A stretch of 64,000 nucleotides of DNA from Caballeronia sp. GAFFF1. GTDB taxonomy: Bacteria; Pseudomonadota; Gammaproteobacteria; Burkholderiales; Burkholderiaceae. A program made the position numbers and the translations under genes. The notes under the pieces were generated by a model that was given only the letters and a program-made list of their open reading frames with translations, was not told the DNA's origin and did not search any database. Shown here in pieces: positions 52,349 through 61,248 of this stretch. Numbering within the stretch: the stretch's first letter is position 1; every line of letters starts with the position of its first letter. The stretch is taken from NCBI RefSeq assembly GCF_023630705.1, contig NZ_JALQEM010000036.1:62001-126000 (forward strand). Reading direction: 5' to 3'.

Positions 52349-52975
52349 TCAGGTCAATTCGGACGCGACATAGCGCTGAAAGCCCGCGCGCGCCGACTGC
52401 TGTGCGTACCAGCGTTCGAGATCGGGCAGCGACGGCCGCGCGAGTTCCGCGATGCCGTACCAGCGCCGCGCATACGCCGCGATGACGAGATCGGCCAGCG
52501 AGAAGGTGCCGCCTTCGAGAGAGTCGCGGCCCTTCAGATGCGCATCGATCATGCGCCAGAGTTTTTCCAGTTCAGTGGCATCGGCTTCGAGCTGCTTGAC
52601 GTGGCGCTTGGCTTCGGGCGTTCGAATATAGCCCCAGAAAACGGGGCGTTCGGCGGGCTGAAGCGTGGAGAGCGTCCAGTCGAGCCAGCGGTCCACGCTC
52701 GCCCGGACTTTGGGATCGGCGGGATAGAGCGCATCGTCGCTGCCATATTGCATGACCAGATAGCGGATGATCGAATTCGATTCCCACAGCACGAAGTCGC
52801 CATCGACGAGCGTGGGTATGCGGCCCGTCGGGTTCATCGCCAGATAGCCGGGCTCGTGATTACGGCCGAACTGCATGCCGGCGTCGATGCGCTCGTAGTC
52901 CAGACCCAACTCGTCGCAACACCACAGCACCTTCTGCACGTTGACCGAATTCGCTCGGCCCCAGATGGTCAGCAT
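52349..52975 (-). CDS. Glutathione S-transferase
   Basis: The protein has 208 residues from the ATG complementary to 52973-52975 (MLTIWGRANSVNVQKVLWCC); an ATG 12 codons earlier adds a non-homologous stretch. MNPTGRIPTLVDGDFVLWES is the glutathione-binding segment, and SLADLVIAAYARRWYGIA the C-terminal N-capping region. Substrate unknown. The gene is 29 bases upstream of the other GST gene. Confidence 0.88.
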   Translation of the reverse strand: MLTIWGRANSVNVQKVLWCCDELGLDYERIDAGMQFGRNHEPGYLAMNPTGRIPTLVDGDFVLWESNSIIRYLVMQYGSDDALYPADPKVRASVDRWLDWTLSTLQPAERPVFWGYIRTPEAKRHVKQLEADATELEKLWRMIDAHLKGRDSLEGGTFSLADLVIAAYARRWYGIAELARPSLPDLERWYAQQSARAGFQRYVASELT

Positions 52976-53247
52976 CGGACATTGCCTCCGTCGAAGTATT
53001 CGTAGCGACAAGCATAGCGTCTAACGATGACGCGCTGTGCTTTGCCGCTTTGCAGCATGACATGCGCGAGAAGTGTCTATCGTAACTACCGATTCAGCGC
53101 GTATTGAGCGAATGCTACTGTTGTGCGCGCATCCTTAACAGCTGCACGTATCCGGATGACGTCGGTCCATAACGATCAAAGCGCAGTTCCTGCATGGGCC
53201 AGAGAAAGCGCGTTCGAGCGCCGCTCTGGACGACAAGGAGACGAGAC

Positions 53248-54507
53248 ATGTCCAGGTGCAAGACGTGGCGACTGCATGGCTTCATGGCGACCGGCGCCAT
53301 GATGACGGGCCTGGGCTTGATCGCGACGGCTCATGCGGCGGGGGAGCCGCTCAAGATAGGCGTGATCAGCGAGGAATCGTCGGTGGCGGGCGCGTCGATC
53401 AGCAAGTCCGCGCAGATGGCCGCCGACGAGATCAACGCGCACGGCGGCGTGGATGGCCGCAAGATCGAGATCGTCGCCTACGACGACCACTCTTCCGCGT
53501 CCGACGGCGTGCGCGCGTTCCAGCGCGCGGCGAATCAGGACAAGGTGGTCGCGATCATCGGCAGCTATATCAGCGAAGTGGCGCTCGCCATGGAGCCGTG
53601 GTCTGCGCGCCTCAAGATGCCGTTCATCACGCCGGGAGCGGCGAGCAACGAGATATCGAAGCACGTCCACGACGACTACGAGCACTACAAGTACACATTC
53701 CACGGCTGGATGACCTCCGCGTTCATCGCGCAATCCATCTGCGACTTCTCGCACGATATCCTCGTCGGCCAGTTCAAGATGAAGACGACCGTGGTGATGA
53801 GCGAAGACGCCGCGTGGACCAAGCCGCTCGACGAACGCTATCTGGAGTGTCTGCCGAAGGCGGGGCTTCAGGTGCTGGACCACATTCGCTTCAATCCGGA
53901 TACGTCGGACTTCACGCCCATCTTCAACCAGATCGAGGCGAAGCATCCGGATACGATCACGACCGGCATCAGTCACGTCGGCGTGCAGCCGACCGTGCAA
54001 TGGCACGATCAGCAAGTACCCATTCCGATGACGGGCCAAAGCTCGCAAGCCACGACGACGAGCTTCTGGAAGGACACCAATGGCGCGACCGAAGGTGTGA
54101 TTACCGCATCGGCGGCGGCGCCGGGCGTCGCGGTCACGCCGAAGACGGTGCCGTTCGTCGACGCGTATCAGAAGAAGTTCGGCGTTTCGCCGGCGTATGA
54201 CGGCTTCACGAGTTACGACCTCGTCTATATCCTCGCGGATGCCATTCATCGCAATCAGGGTTCGACGGATCCCGACAAGATGGTCGATGCGCTCGAAAAG
54301 ACGGACTACGTGGGCACCATCGGGCGCTGGCAGTTCTACGGCAAGAACGATCAGTTCACGCATGCGCTGAAGTACGGCCCGGGCTATATCACCGGCATCA
54401 ATCTGCAATGGCAGGACGGCAAGCAGGTGGCGATCTGGCCGGCGTCCATCGCGAACGCGAAGGTCAAGTTCCCGGCTTTCGTCAAGGTGCAGCAGGCGGC
54501 GAAGTAG
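53248..54507 (+). CDS. Periplasmic substrate-binding protein of a branched-chain-type ABC importer
   Basis: The protein has 419 residues; AAGGAG lies upstream of ATG 53248. A signal peptide ends at TAHA, followed by AGEPLKIGVISEESSVAGAS, the type I periplasmic-binding fold start. INAHGGVDGRKIEIVAYDDH and YDGFTSYDLVYILADAIHRN are typical of LivJ-like proteins, which bind amino acids, amides or aromatic acids. First gene of a four-gene import operon and divergent from the GST/acyl-CoA genes. Confidence 0.87.
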   Translation: MSRCKTWRLHGFMATGAMMTGLGLIATAHAAGEPLKIGVISEESSVAGASISKSAQMAADEINAHGGVDGRKIEIVAYDDHSSASDGVRAFQRAANQDKVVAIIGSYISEVALAMEPWSARLKMPFITPGAASNEISKHVHDDYEHYKYTFHGWMTSAFIAQSICDFSHDILVGQFKMKTTVVMSEDAAWTKPLDERYLECLPKAGLQVLDHIRFNPDTSDFTPIFNQIEAKHPDTITTGISHVGVQPTVQWHDQQVPIPMTGQSSQATTTSFWKDTNGATEGVITASAAAPGVAVTPKTVPFVDAYQKKFGVSPAYDGFTSYDLVYILADAIHRNQGSTDPDKMVDALEKTDYVGTIGRWQFYGKNDQFTHALKYGPGYITGINLQWQDGKQVAIWPASIANAKVKFPAFVKVQQAAK

Positions 54508-54592
54508 GGCATTGCCGGATGCATGGGCGCGCGGGCGCTTCGTATGAGATGAACGCCCGCATCCATACGCGTGTTCACATCGAAGGCCGGGT

Positions 54593-55468
54593 ATGCTGCC
54601 ACTGCAGATTCTCATCGACGGTTTCGCCATCAGCTCGCTCTATGCGCTCGGCGCGATAGGCTTCACGCTCATCTTCGGCGTGTCCGGCGTGCTCAATCTC
54701 GCGCATGGCGGCGTGATGCTCGTCGCCGCGCTGCTCGGCTGGATGTTCGCAGGCGAGGCGGGCCTCGGCACCTATCTCGGCACGCTGCTCGGCGTCGCAT
54801 GCGGGATGGTCGCCGCCTACATCACCTATCTGATGGTGGTGCGGCCCATTCAGCGTTCCGCCGCCATACCGCGCGAGGAGAAGGAAATCTTCGTGCTCAC
54901 CGGCACGCTGCTCTGGGGCATCATGATCCAGCAGGGCATGGCGTATCTCTTTACCGACAACCCGATCACGATGCGCCCGCTCATCGGCGGCGTGCTGAGC
55001 ATCGCGGGCGTGCGCGTGCCCTACAACGAGATCATGATCGCAGTGGTGTGCTGGGTCGTGATCGGTCTACTGTGGCTCTTCGTCAATCGCACGCGGGCGG
55101 GCAAGGCGCTGCTTGCCGCGTCGATGAACCCGCGCGGCCTCACGCTGCTCGGCTTCGAACTGTCGCGCATCTATCTGCTTGCGTGGACCATCTACGGCGT
55201 GCTGGCGGGCATCGCAGGCGTGCTGCTGGCATCGTTTCTCGGCGTGAGCACGAACAATACGGGGCAGCTCACGGCGAGCGCGTTTTCCATCGTGGTGCTG
55301 GGCGGGCTCGGCAGCGTGTCGGGGTCGCTCATGGCGGCGTATGTCGTCGGCTATCTGGAGACGGTCACGGCTTATCTGATCGCGCCGACGCTGCGGCCCT
55401 TGCCCGCGTTGCTGCTGCTGGTGCTCGTCGTCTATGTCCGGCCGCAAGGCTTCCTCGGGCGGCGTTAG
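54593..55468 (+). CDS. livH: LivH-type ABC permease
   Basis: The protein has 291 residues with GAAGG 6 bases upstream of ATG 54593. About eight hydrophobic helices, with LivH features LYALGAIGFTLIFGVSGVLN, LAHGGVMLVAALLGW near the N-terminus and IVVLGGLGSVSGSLMAAYVV near the C-terminus. Follows the binding-protein gene by 85 bases and precedes livM by 13. Confidence 0.88.
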   Translation: MLPLQILIDGFAISSLYALGAIGFTLIFGVSGVLNLAHGGVMLVAALLGWMFAGEAGLGTYLGTLLGVACGMVAAYITYLMVVRPIQRSAAIPREEKEIFVLTGTLLWGIMIQQGMAYLFTDNPITMRPLIGGVLSIAGVRVPYNEIMIAVVCWVVIGLLWLFVNRTRAGKALLAASMNPRGLTLLGFELSRIYLLAWTIYGVLAGIAGVLLASFLGVSTNNTGQLTASAFSIVVLGGLGSVSGSLMAAYVVGYLETVTAYLIAPTLRPLPALLLLVLVVYVRPQGFLGRR

Positions 55469-55481
55469 CCGGAGCACGCAC

Positions 55482-56417
55482 ATGAACAACGTCAATCGCC
55501 TGTTCCGTTCGCGCGTGCTGTGGGCCGCGGTGCTGCTTGCCGTCATCGCGACGACTTTGCCGTGGTGGCTGTCCGGCTACATTCTCGGCGTGCTGACGGT
55601 CGCGTATTACTTCGGCGTCTTCGCGATGTCGTGGGACCTGCTCTTCGGCTTCGCGGGCGAAGTCAATTTCGGTCCGACGTTCCTGATCGGCCTCGGCGCG
55701 TATTCCGCCGCGATGCTCAACGCGCACTGGAGCGCGCCGATTCCGGTATGCGTGATCGCGGGCGGTCTTGTCGCGCTGATCGGCGGGCTGCTGCTCGCCG
55801 TCCCCGCGCTGCGCCTTCGCGGTCCTTATTTCGGGCTCGTCACGCTGGTGGCCGTGCTGCTGTTGCAGAACGCGATCGTCATCTTCGCGGGTCTCACCGG
55901 CGGCGAGATCGGCATGATGGTGCCCGATGTGATGTCGGTCGATGCGAACCACAACTACTGGATCGCGCTCGCGTTCCTCATCGTGTGCGCGATTCTTTTG
56001 TTCGGCTTGTCGCGTTCGGCGATCGGCTTGATCTTGCAGGCGAGCGGACAGGACACCGTCGGCGCGCAGGCGCTCGGCTTCAACGTGACGAAGCACAAGC
56101 TCGCGGCCTTCTGCATCAGCGCGGTGTTCTCGGGCGTCGCGGGCGCGATGCTCGTGTTCTATCAGGGCACGGCTTCGGTGAGCACGGTGGTCGATCTCGG
56201 CGTGGGCGTGCAGATCATCATCGCGGCCGTGCTAGGCGGCCGGCGCACGATACTCGGCGCGGTGCTCGGCTCCATCTTCCTGATCGTCGCGGGCGAGTTC
56301 CTGCGACCGCTCGGGCAGATCAACACGTTCGTGGTCGCGGCGGTCGCGCTCGCGGTCATTCTGTTCTTTCCGGACGGACTGCTCGGCAACCTGCTGCGCG
56401 TGAGGGAGCGCGAATGA
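55482..56417 (+). CDS. livM: LivM-type ABC permease
   Basis: The protein has 311 residues; GGAG precedes ATG 55482. LivM features are AYYFGVFAMSWDLLFGFAGE, VNFGPTFLIGLGAYSAAML and the C-terminal coupling region GRRTILGAVLGSIFLIVAGE. It pairs with LivH to form the channel. Its stop overlaps the ATG of the fused ATPase gene (ATGA). Confidence 0.88.
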   Translation: MNNVNRLFRSRVLWAAVLLAVIATTLPWWLSGYILGVLTVAYYFGVFAMSWDLLFGFAGEVNFGPTFLIGLGAYSAAMLNAHWSAPIPVCVIAGGLVALIGGLLLAVPALRLRGPYFGLVTLVAVLLLQNAIVIFAGLTGGEIGMMVPDVMSVDANHNYWIALAFLIVCAILLFGLSRSAIGLILQASGQDTVGAQALGFNVTKHKLAAFCISAVFSGVAGAMLVFYQGTASVSTVVDLGVGVQIIIAAVLGGRRTILGAVLGSIFLIVAGEFLRPLGQINTFVVAAVALAVILFFPDGLLGNLLRVRERE

Positions 56418-57922
56418 ACGAAACGCCTCTGCTTTCCGTGCGCGGACTCACCAAGCGCTTCGGCGGACTCGTCGCGGTGAAGGACATCGGCTTCGACATC
56501 CGTCCCGGCGAGATACTCGGCCTGATCGGGCCGAACGGCTCCGGCAAGTCGACCGTGATGAAGCTCATCATGGGCATCGAGCGTCCCAATGCGGGATCGG
56601 TGAAAGTCGGCGGCGTCGAGATGGCCGGGTGGCTGCCGCATCGCATTGCAAGGGCGGGCGTCGGTATCGTGTTTCAGCATTCGCGGCCGCTGCATCGTCA
56701 GACGGTGCTGGAGCACATCAAGCTCGCGCTCTTGCCGGATTCGCTTCTCAAGCTCGCGGCCGATCCGCACGTCAACACGCGTGCGCGCGAAATCGCCGAG
56801 CGCGTCGGCCTCGGCGCGGTGATGCATCGCCATCCCGCGACGCTGCCGTTCGCCGATCTGCGCCGCATGGAAATGGCGAAGGCGATTGCGCGCGATCCGA
56901 AAGTCGTGCTCGTCGATGAGCCTTTCGCCGGTCTCACGCAAGCGGAATCGCAGGCGTTTTCCGAGCTGATTCGCGGCTTTCGCGCGGAGGGGCGCGCGGT
57001 GCTGCTCGTCGATCACAACGTGAAGAGTCTCGCGGCGCTCGCGGATCGCGTGCTCGCCATGTATCTCGGCGAGTACGTCGCGGAAGGCTCGGCGGCCGAC
57101 GTGATGCGCAACGAAACCGTGCGGCGCGTCTACCTCGGCGGCAAGATCGAAGCGCGCGAACGCACGTCGGAGGTATCCAGCACGAAGGCGCCGATTCTCG
57201 AAGTCGAGGACGTGGGCGTGCTTTACGGCAAGGCGCGCGCGCTCGACGGCGTAAGTCTTCATGTTCGCGAAGGCGAGTTCGTGTCGGTGGTCGGCCTCAA
57301 CGGCGCGGGCAAGACCACGCTTTTCAACGCGATCTGCGGGCTCGTGCCATCGAGCGGCACCATCCGCTTCGGCGCACAGCCGCTCAAGGGCATGAGCGGC
57401 GCGGCGATTGCGCGGGCGGGCATCGTGCAATGTCCGGAAACGCGCGAGCTTTTCGGCGACATGACCGTGCGCGAGAACCTCGATCTCGGCGGCTATCATC
57501 TGGCGAGCACGGCGCGCGACGAGCAACTCGCCTGGCTCTTCGAGCTCTTTCCGATTCTCGAATCGCGGCAGTCGCAAACGGCGCGCACGCTGTCAGGCGG
57601 CGAGCAGCAGATGCTCGCCATCGCAAGGGCGCTGATGATGCAGCCGAAGCTCCTGATTCTCGACGAACCGACGCTCGGTCTTGCGCCGGTGATTCTGGAG
57701 CAGCTATCGAAGGCGCTCGACAAGCTGCAGAAGACCACGCCCATTACCGTGCTCCTCGGCGAGCAGAACGTGACCTTCGCGCTGCCGCACGCGGACCGCG
57801 TGTATGTGCTGGAACATGCGCGCATCGTGTGGGAGGGCAGTCCCGCGCGTTTCGAGCAGGAGATGGGCGAAGGCTTTCTGGATGCCGCGCCGTCCGGCGC
57901 GGACCGCCCCGTGCGAGCCTGA
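56414..57922 (+). CDS. Fused LivG-LivF ATPase (two ABC domains in one chain)
   Basis: The protein has 502 residues with two nucleotide-binding domains. Domain 1 (1-245, LivG-like): Walker A GPNGSGKST near 40, Walker B VVLVDEPF, switch LLVDHN, but a degenerate signature LPFADLRRMEMAK near 144 where LSYGQQ or LSGGQ is expected. Domain 2 (257-495, LivF-like): Walker A GLNGAGKTT near 295, intact signature LSGGEQQ near 392, Walker B LLILDEPT and LLGEQN at the switch. LivG and LivF are usually separate chains. The linker is about 15 residues (RERTSEVSSTKAP). Confidence 0.9.
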   Translation: MNETPLLSVRGLTKRFGGLVAVKDIGFDIRPGEILGLIGPNGSGKSTVMKLIMGIERPNAGSVKVGGVEMAGWLPHRIARAGVGIVFQHSRPLHRQTVLEHIKLALLPDSLLKLAADPHVNTRAREIAERVGLGAVMHRHPATLPFADLRRMEMAKAIARDPKVVLVDEPFAGLTQAESQAFSELIRGFRAEGRAVLLVDHNVKSLAALADRVLAMYLGEYVAEGSAADVMRNETVRRVYLGGKIEARERTSEVSSTKAPILEVEDVGVLYGKARALDGVSLHVREGEFVSVVGLNGAGKTTLFNAICGLVPSSGTIRFGAQPLKGMSGAAIARAGIVQCPETRELFGDMTVRENLDLGGYHLASTARDEQLAWLFELFPILESRQSQTARTLSGGEQQMLAIARALMMQPKLLILDEPTLGLAPVILEQLSKALDKLQKTTPITVLLGEQNVTFALPHADRVYVLEHARIVWEGSPARFEQEMGEGFLDAAPSGADRPVRA

Positions 57923-58096
57923 ATCTCGTGCGACAAGCGTTGCGCAAAACACCACAAAGAGCGCTTCCGTTTGCATCAATCCGTGCACTGCGATATCTGG
58001 TGTGATAAAAGTCCGCGTGCTTTTTTTCGGGCGCGCGCTGGCTGTGCGCCGAAAACGAGCGCATCACATCGATAGAAATAGACGCAGACGACACCC

Positions 58097-59233
58097 ATGA
58101 AGACGATCACCTCGCGCGCGGCAAGCGCGTTCGCCGCATCGGCCATTGCATTGGCCTGCCAGTCCGCTTTCGCGCAAAGCTCGGTCACGCTGTACGGCGT
58201 CGCCGACGTCAGCGTGCGCTATCTTACGAACGCCAACGCCAACAACGACGGCAAGGTATTCATGACCAACGGCGCCGTCACCAATAGCCGCTTCGGGCTG
58301 AAAGGCACCGAAGAACTGGGCGGCGGCCTGAAGGCGGTCTTTCGGCTGGAAAGCGGCGTGGAACTGCAAAACGGCCAGTACTCGGACAGCCAGCGGGAAT
58401 TCAACCGCGCGGCCTACGTGGGCCTTGCGAACCAGTACGGCGCGGTGACGCTCGGCCGCCAGAAGACGCCGCTCTTCGACATGCTCGGCGATGTCTACGA
58501 CCCGCTCACCGTCGGCAACTACTTCGAGAACGCGTGGCTGCCGGTCGCGCTCGGCGCGGGCCTCTATGCGGATAACGCGGTGAAGTACACCGGCACGTTC
58601 GGCGGCCTCACGCTCGGCGCGATGTACTCGTTCGGCACCAACTCCACGGCGACGGGCGCAGGCGGCTTCTCCGGTCAGGTGCCGGGCCATATGGGCGCCG
58701 GCAACATGTACGGCTTCACGGCGTCGTACACGGTCGGGCCGCTTTCCATCGACGGCGGCTATCAGCAGAACAGCGACAACGCGAGCAACAAGCAGAAGAT
58801 CTGGAACGCCAACGTGGTCTATGCCATCGGACCGGCGAAAGTGTACGTCGGCTATCTGCATTCGACCGATGACACGGGCTTCGTGGACAGCGTGCTCGCG
58901 CAGCGCAATCTGGTCGCGGGCGTCGATATTCTCAAGGGCTCGGGGCGCCGCGACGACGGCCCGTTCGGCGGCGTTACGTGGCAAGTGACGCCCGCGCTGC
59001 TGCTCACCGGCGCGTTCTACTACGACCACATGAAGAACGCGGCCATCGGCGGCGGCGCGACGGGCAGCGGCAATCGCTACACGGGCGTCGCGCTCGCGGA
59101 GTACGCGCTTTCCAAGCGCACGGAAGTGTATGGCACTGTGGACTTCAACAAGGTCACGGGCGCGGGCGTGGTCGAACTTCCGGGCCGGTCGAACCAGACG
59201 GGCGTATCGGTCGGACTGCGCAACCTGTTCTGA
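58097..59233 (+). CDS. Gram-negative porin (OmpC/Omp32-like)
   Basis: The protein has 378 residues with a signal peptide ending ACQSAFA, then QSSVTLYGVADVSVRYLTN, the classic Burkholderiaceae porin start. SRFGLKGTEELGGGLKAVF and FNRAAYVGLANQYGAVTLGR are characteristic, and the last residues, GVSVGLRNLF, end in the Phe needed for outer-membrane assembly. A 16-strand trimeric barrel is expected. It follows the ABC operon by 174 bases and may supply its substrate. Confidence 0.92.
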   Translation: MKTITSRAASAFAASAIALACQSAFAQSSVTLYGVADVSVRYLTNANANNDGKVFMTNGAVTNSRFGLKGTEELGGGLKAVFRLESGVELQNGQYSDSQREFNRAAYVGLANQYGAVTLGRQKTPLFDMLGDVYDPLTVGNYFENAWLPVALGAGLYADNAVKYTGTFGGLTLGAMYSFGTNSTATGAGGFSGQVPGHMGAGNMYGFTASYTVGPLSIDGGYQQNSDNASNKQKIWNANVVYAIGPAKVYVGYLHSTDDTGFVDSVLAQRNLVAGVDILKGSGRRDDGPFGGVTWQVTPALLLTGAFYYDHMKNAAIGGGATGSGNRYTGVALAEYALSKRTEVYGTVDFNKVTGAGVVELPGRSNQTGVSVGLRNLF

Positions 59234-59259
59234 CGCGCCGGGCGCGGGTGCGGATTTTG

Positions 59260-59286
59260 CGTCTCCGGCATCAAAAACCGGAGACG
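59260..59286 (+). promoter_or_regulatory. Hairpin that buries the ribosome site of the next gene
   Basis: CGTCTCCGG (59260-59268) and CCGGAGACG (59278-59286) pair over 9 bp around CATCAAAAA. The GGAG ribosome site (59280-59283) of the gene starting at 59290 lies in the right arm. It may also serve as the porin terminator, though it lacks a T-run. Confidence 0.6.
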
Positions 59287-59289
59287 ACC

Positions 59290-59907
59290 ATGCCCGATAC
59301 GGCACACCATGACCCTTGCAGGCTCGGTGTCGCGTTCATCGACGCGCAATTGATGACGCTCTACACGCACGCCGGCCTGCTCGCCGACTGGATCGACCAC
59401 GGCGAGCGCGCGCCGGACTTAAGCGCGGTCGCGCGGCTCGTCGCGCAGCGCCATGCGCGGCCGGAAGCGCACACGCACAGCGAAGACGGCATGCCGATGA
59501 AGCACGAGCCGTCAGACGACGTTCCCGCGTGGCCAACATTCGAAGACGCGCGAGCGCGCACGGCGTTCGCGCTGCATGTGCCCTGCACGAACGCGATCCT
59601 CGCGGTGGCAGATTTCTTCGATGTGCACCGGCTGTCGAATTCACGTACCCCCGAAGTTCAGTTCCTCATGCGTCTGCGCGATGCGGCGGTGAACGGGAAC
59701 CGCTTTCATATCGCCGAGAACGAGTACATGCCGCATGCGGCGTACGGCGGTCTCATCATCGACAAGACACTGGACGGCAAGCCTCTGATGAGCGAAGGCG
59801 CGCAAGAAGGCTTTATCGCGTTCGGCGATGTAGTCGGACTGCTTCGCTATTTGCGCAAGCTCCTGACGAGCATGCAGTCGGTGATCAGTTCGGGCGATGC
59901 GGGTTGA
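59290..59907 (+). CDS. Hypothetical 205-residue protein
   Basis: From ATG 59290 the product is soluble, with no signal peptide or membrane span. It contains several His (AHHDPCRLG, PEAHTHSEDGMPMKHEP) and a C-terminal region FIAFGDVVGLLRYLRKLLTS. I recognise no family. The His-rich segment between about 58 and 75 could bind metal. It lies between the porin and a convergent His/Lys-rich peptide gene. Confidence 0.6.
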   Translation: MPDTAHHDPCRLGVAFIDAQLMTLYTHAGLLADWIDHGERAPDLSAVARLVAQRHARPEAHTHSEDGMPMKHEPSDDVPAWPTFEDARARTAFALHVPCTNAILAVADFFDVHRLSNSRTPEVQFLMRLRDAAVNGNRFHIAENEYMPHAAYGGLIIDKTLDGKPLMSEGAQEGFIAFGDVVGLLRYLRKLLTSMQSVISSGDAG

Positions 59908-59915
59908 AAGCGAAA

Positions 59916-59947
59916 GCGGCCGCTGACCCTACGTGGTCAGCGGCCGC
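59916..59947. terminator. Bidirectional terminator hairpin
   Basis: GCGGCCGCTGACC (59916-59928) and GGTCAGCGGCCGC (59935-59947) form a perfect 13-bp stem with loop CTACGT between convergent genes. On the minus strand it is followed by TTTCGCTTTC. Confidence 0.75.
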
Positions 59948-59974
59948 CTTGCTCAGCGCTCGATCGACTCCGGC

Positions 59975-60136
59975 TTACTCCGCCGATTTCTTGTGATGTT
60001 TGTGATGCTTATGCGTCTTGCTGTAAGCGGGGCGCTTCTGGTTGGCCGGATATTCGGCCGCAGCGAACGACAGCGTAGGCGCAGCGAACGCCGCGAGCAC
60101 GAACAGAACGAGAGTCTTTTTAACGGCAGTTTTCAT
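59975..60136 (-). CDS. Small exported His/Lys-rich peptide
   Basis: The product has 53 residues from the ATG complementary to 60134-60136. A signal peptide (MKTAVKKTLVLFVLAAFAAP, cleavage probably after SFA) leaves a mature peptide of about 29 residues ending KTHKHHKHHKKSAE. The tail could bind metal ions or nucleic acid or lipopolysaccharide. No family recognised; the ribosome site is weak. Confidence 0.6.
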   Translation of the reverse strand: MKTAVKKTLVLFVLAAFAAPTLSFAAAEYPANQKRPAYSKTHKHHKHHKKSAE

Positions 60137-60345
60137 CGGAAGCTCGCAGAATAAAAGTGGTGGACGGCGGAGCGGCGAACGGTCGTTTGCCGGCATCGCA
60201 CGTCACAGGTCACATGGAGAACTACGGAACTGCGCTCGGCAGTGTACCTGCGCAAAAAGACAGCGTGCCACGTCGATGTGACGCTGTTGCGAATTTGCCC
60301 GTGCCCGGCCGTTCGTGCTTCGCCGCGCTTGTCTGGAAGCGCGCT

Positions 60346-61248
60346 TCATGCGTTGGGGCCGTCGGGCAACTTGCGCTGCCACGCGACCACGATCGCGCTT
60401 CCGACGATCAGCACGATGCCCGTGAGCGACAGCGGCGCGATGACTTCTCCCCACACCGCATAGCCGAACAACGCGGCCCACACGATGCTCGTGTAGTTGA
60501 ACGGCGCCAGCGCGCCGGCATCCGCGCGGCGATACGCGACCGTACACAGCAATTGCCCGGCGGTGGCGAACACGCCGATCAGCGCCATGACGCCGAGCGC
60601 GTGCAGCGTGGGCGTCTTCCAGTCGAACGCGAGCGTGCAGCCGGTCACGACCGTGCCGACAGCCGAGAAGAAAAAGACCGTGGTGCGTGAATCGTCCGTG
60701 GCGCGAATCCGCTTGATCTGAATGAGCGACAGCGCGCCGAAGAACGCGCAGCAGAGCAGCAACGGGGGCCCGAGCCAGTTCGATTCGCCGCCGCCGGGAC
60801 GCACCACGAGCAGCACGCCGACGAAGCCCGCGAATGCGGCGCATGCGCCGCGCGGCGTCATCTTTTCGCGCAGCAGGAAAGGCGCAAGCACGACCACGAT
60901 CAACGTCTCCGAATAGGCAATCGCGACCGCTTCGCCAAGCGGCATGTACGGTAGGCCGGCGAAGAAGAACGCCGACGCGCCGAGGAGCGTCAGCGCGCGC
61001 ACGGTCTGGCCTTTGAGGTCGAGCGTCCGGATGCGTTCGCCGAGCGACCGCGTGCCGGTGCAGCACATCGCGAACGCGGGCACGAGGCCGAAGAACATGC
61101 GGAAGAACGTCACTTCGTTGGCCGGATACTGTAGCGCGACGATCTTCGCGAGCGCATCGACGATGGCGAAGCAGAACATCGACGCAAGAATGCAGCCGAT
61201 GCTCGCAAGCGGAAGGTGGCCGCTGCGTGCGGCGATGGAAGTGGTCAT
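60346..61248 (-). CDS. EamA/DMT-family transporter
   Basis: The protein has 300 residues and ten hydrophobic helices in two EamA repeats (first with VTFFRMFFGLVPAFAM and EAVAIAYSETLIVVVLAPFL; second with APFNYTSIVWAALFGYAVWG and LSLTGIVLIVGSAIVVAW). DMT members usually export amino acids or metabolites. Its ATG overlaps the stop of the TfoX-like gene (ATGA), so the two are coupled. Confidence 0.85.
   Translation of the reverse strand: MTTSIAARSGHLPLASIGCILASMFCFAIVDALAKIVALQYPANEVTFFRMFFGLVPAFAMCCTGTRSLGERIRTLDLKGQTVRALTLLGASAFFFAGLPYMPLGEAVAIAYSETLIVVVLAPFLLREKMTPRGACAAFAGFVGVLLVVRPGGGESNWLGPPLLLCCAFFGALSLIQIKRIRATDDSRTTVFFFSAVGTVVTGCTLAFDWKTPTLHALGVMALIGVFATAGQLLCTVAYRRADAGALAPFNYTSIVWAALFGYAVWGEVIAPLSLTGIVLIVGSAIVVAWQRKLPDGPNA

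Noticed and set aside
55520..56413. Long N-terminal extension of the LivGF frame
   Set aside because: It overlaps livM in another frame and is Arg-rich; the ATG at 56414 follows a ribosome-site-like GGGAG and gives a normal LivG start.
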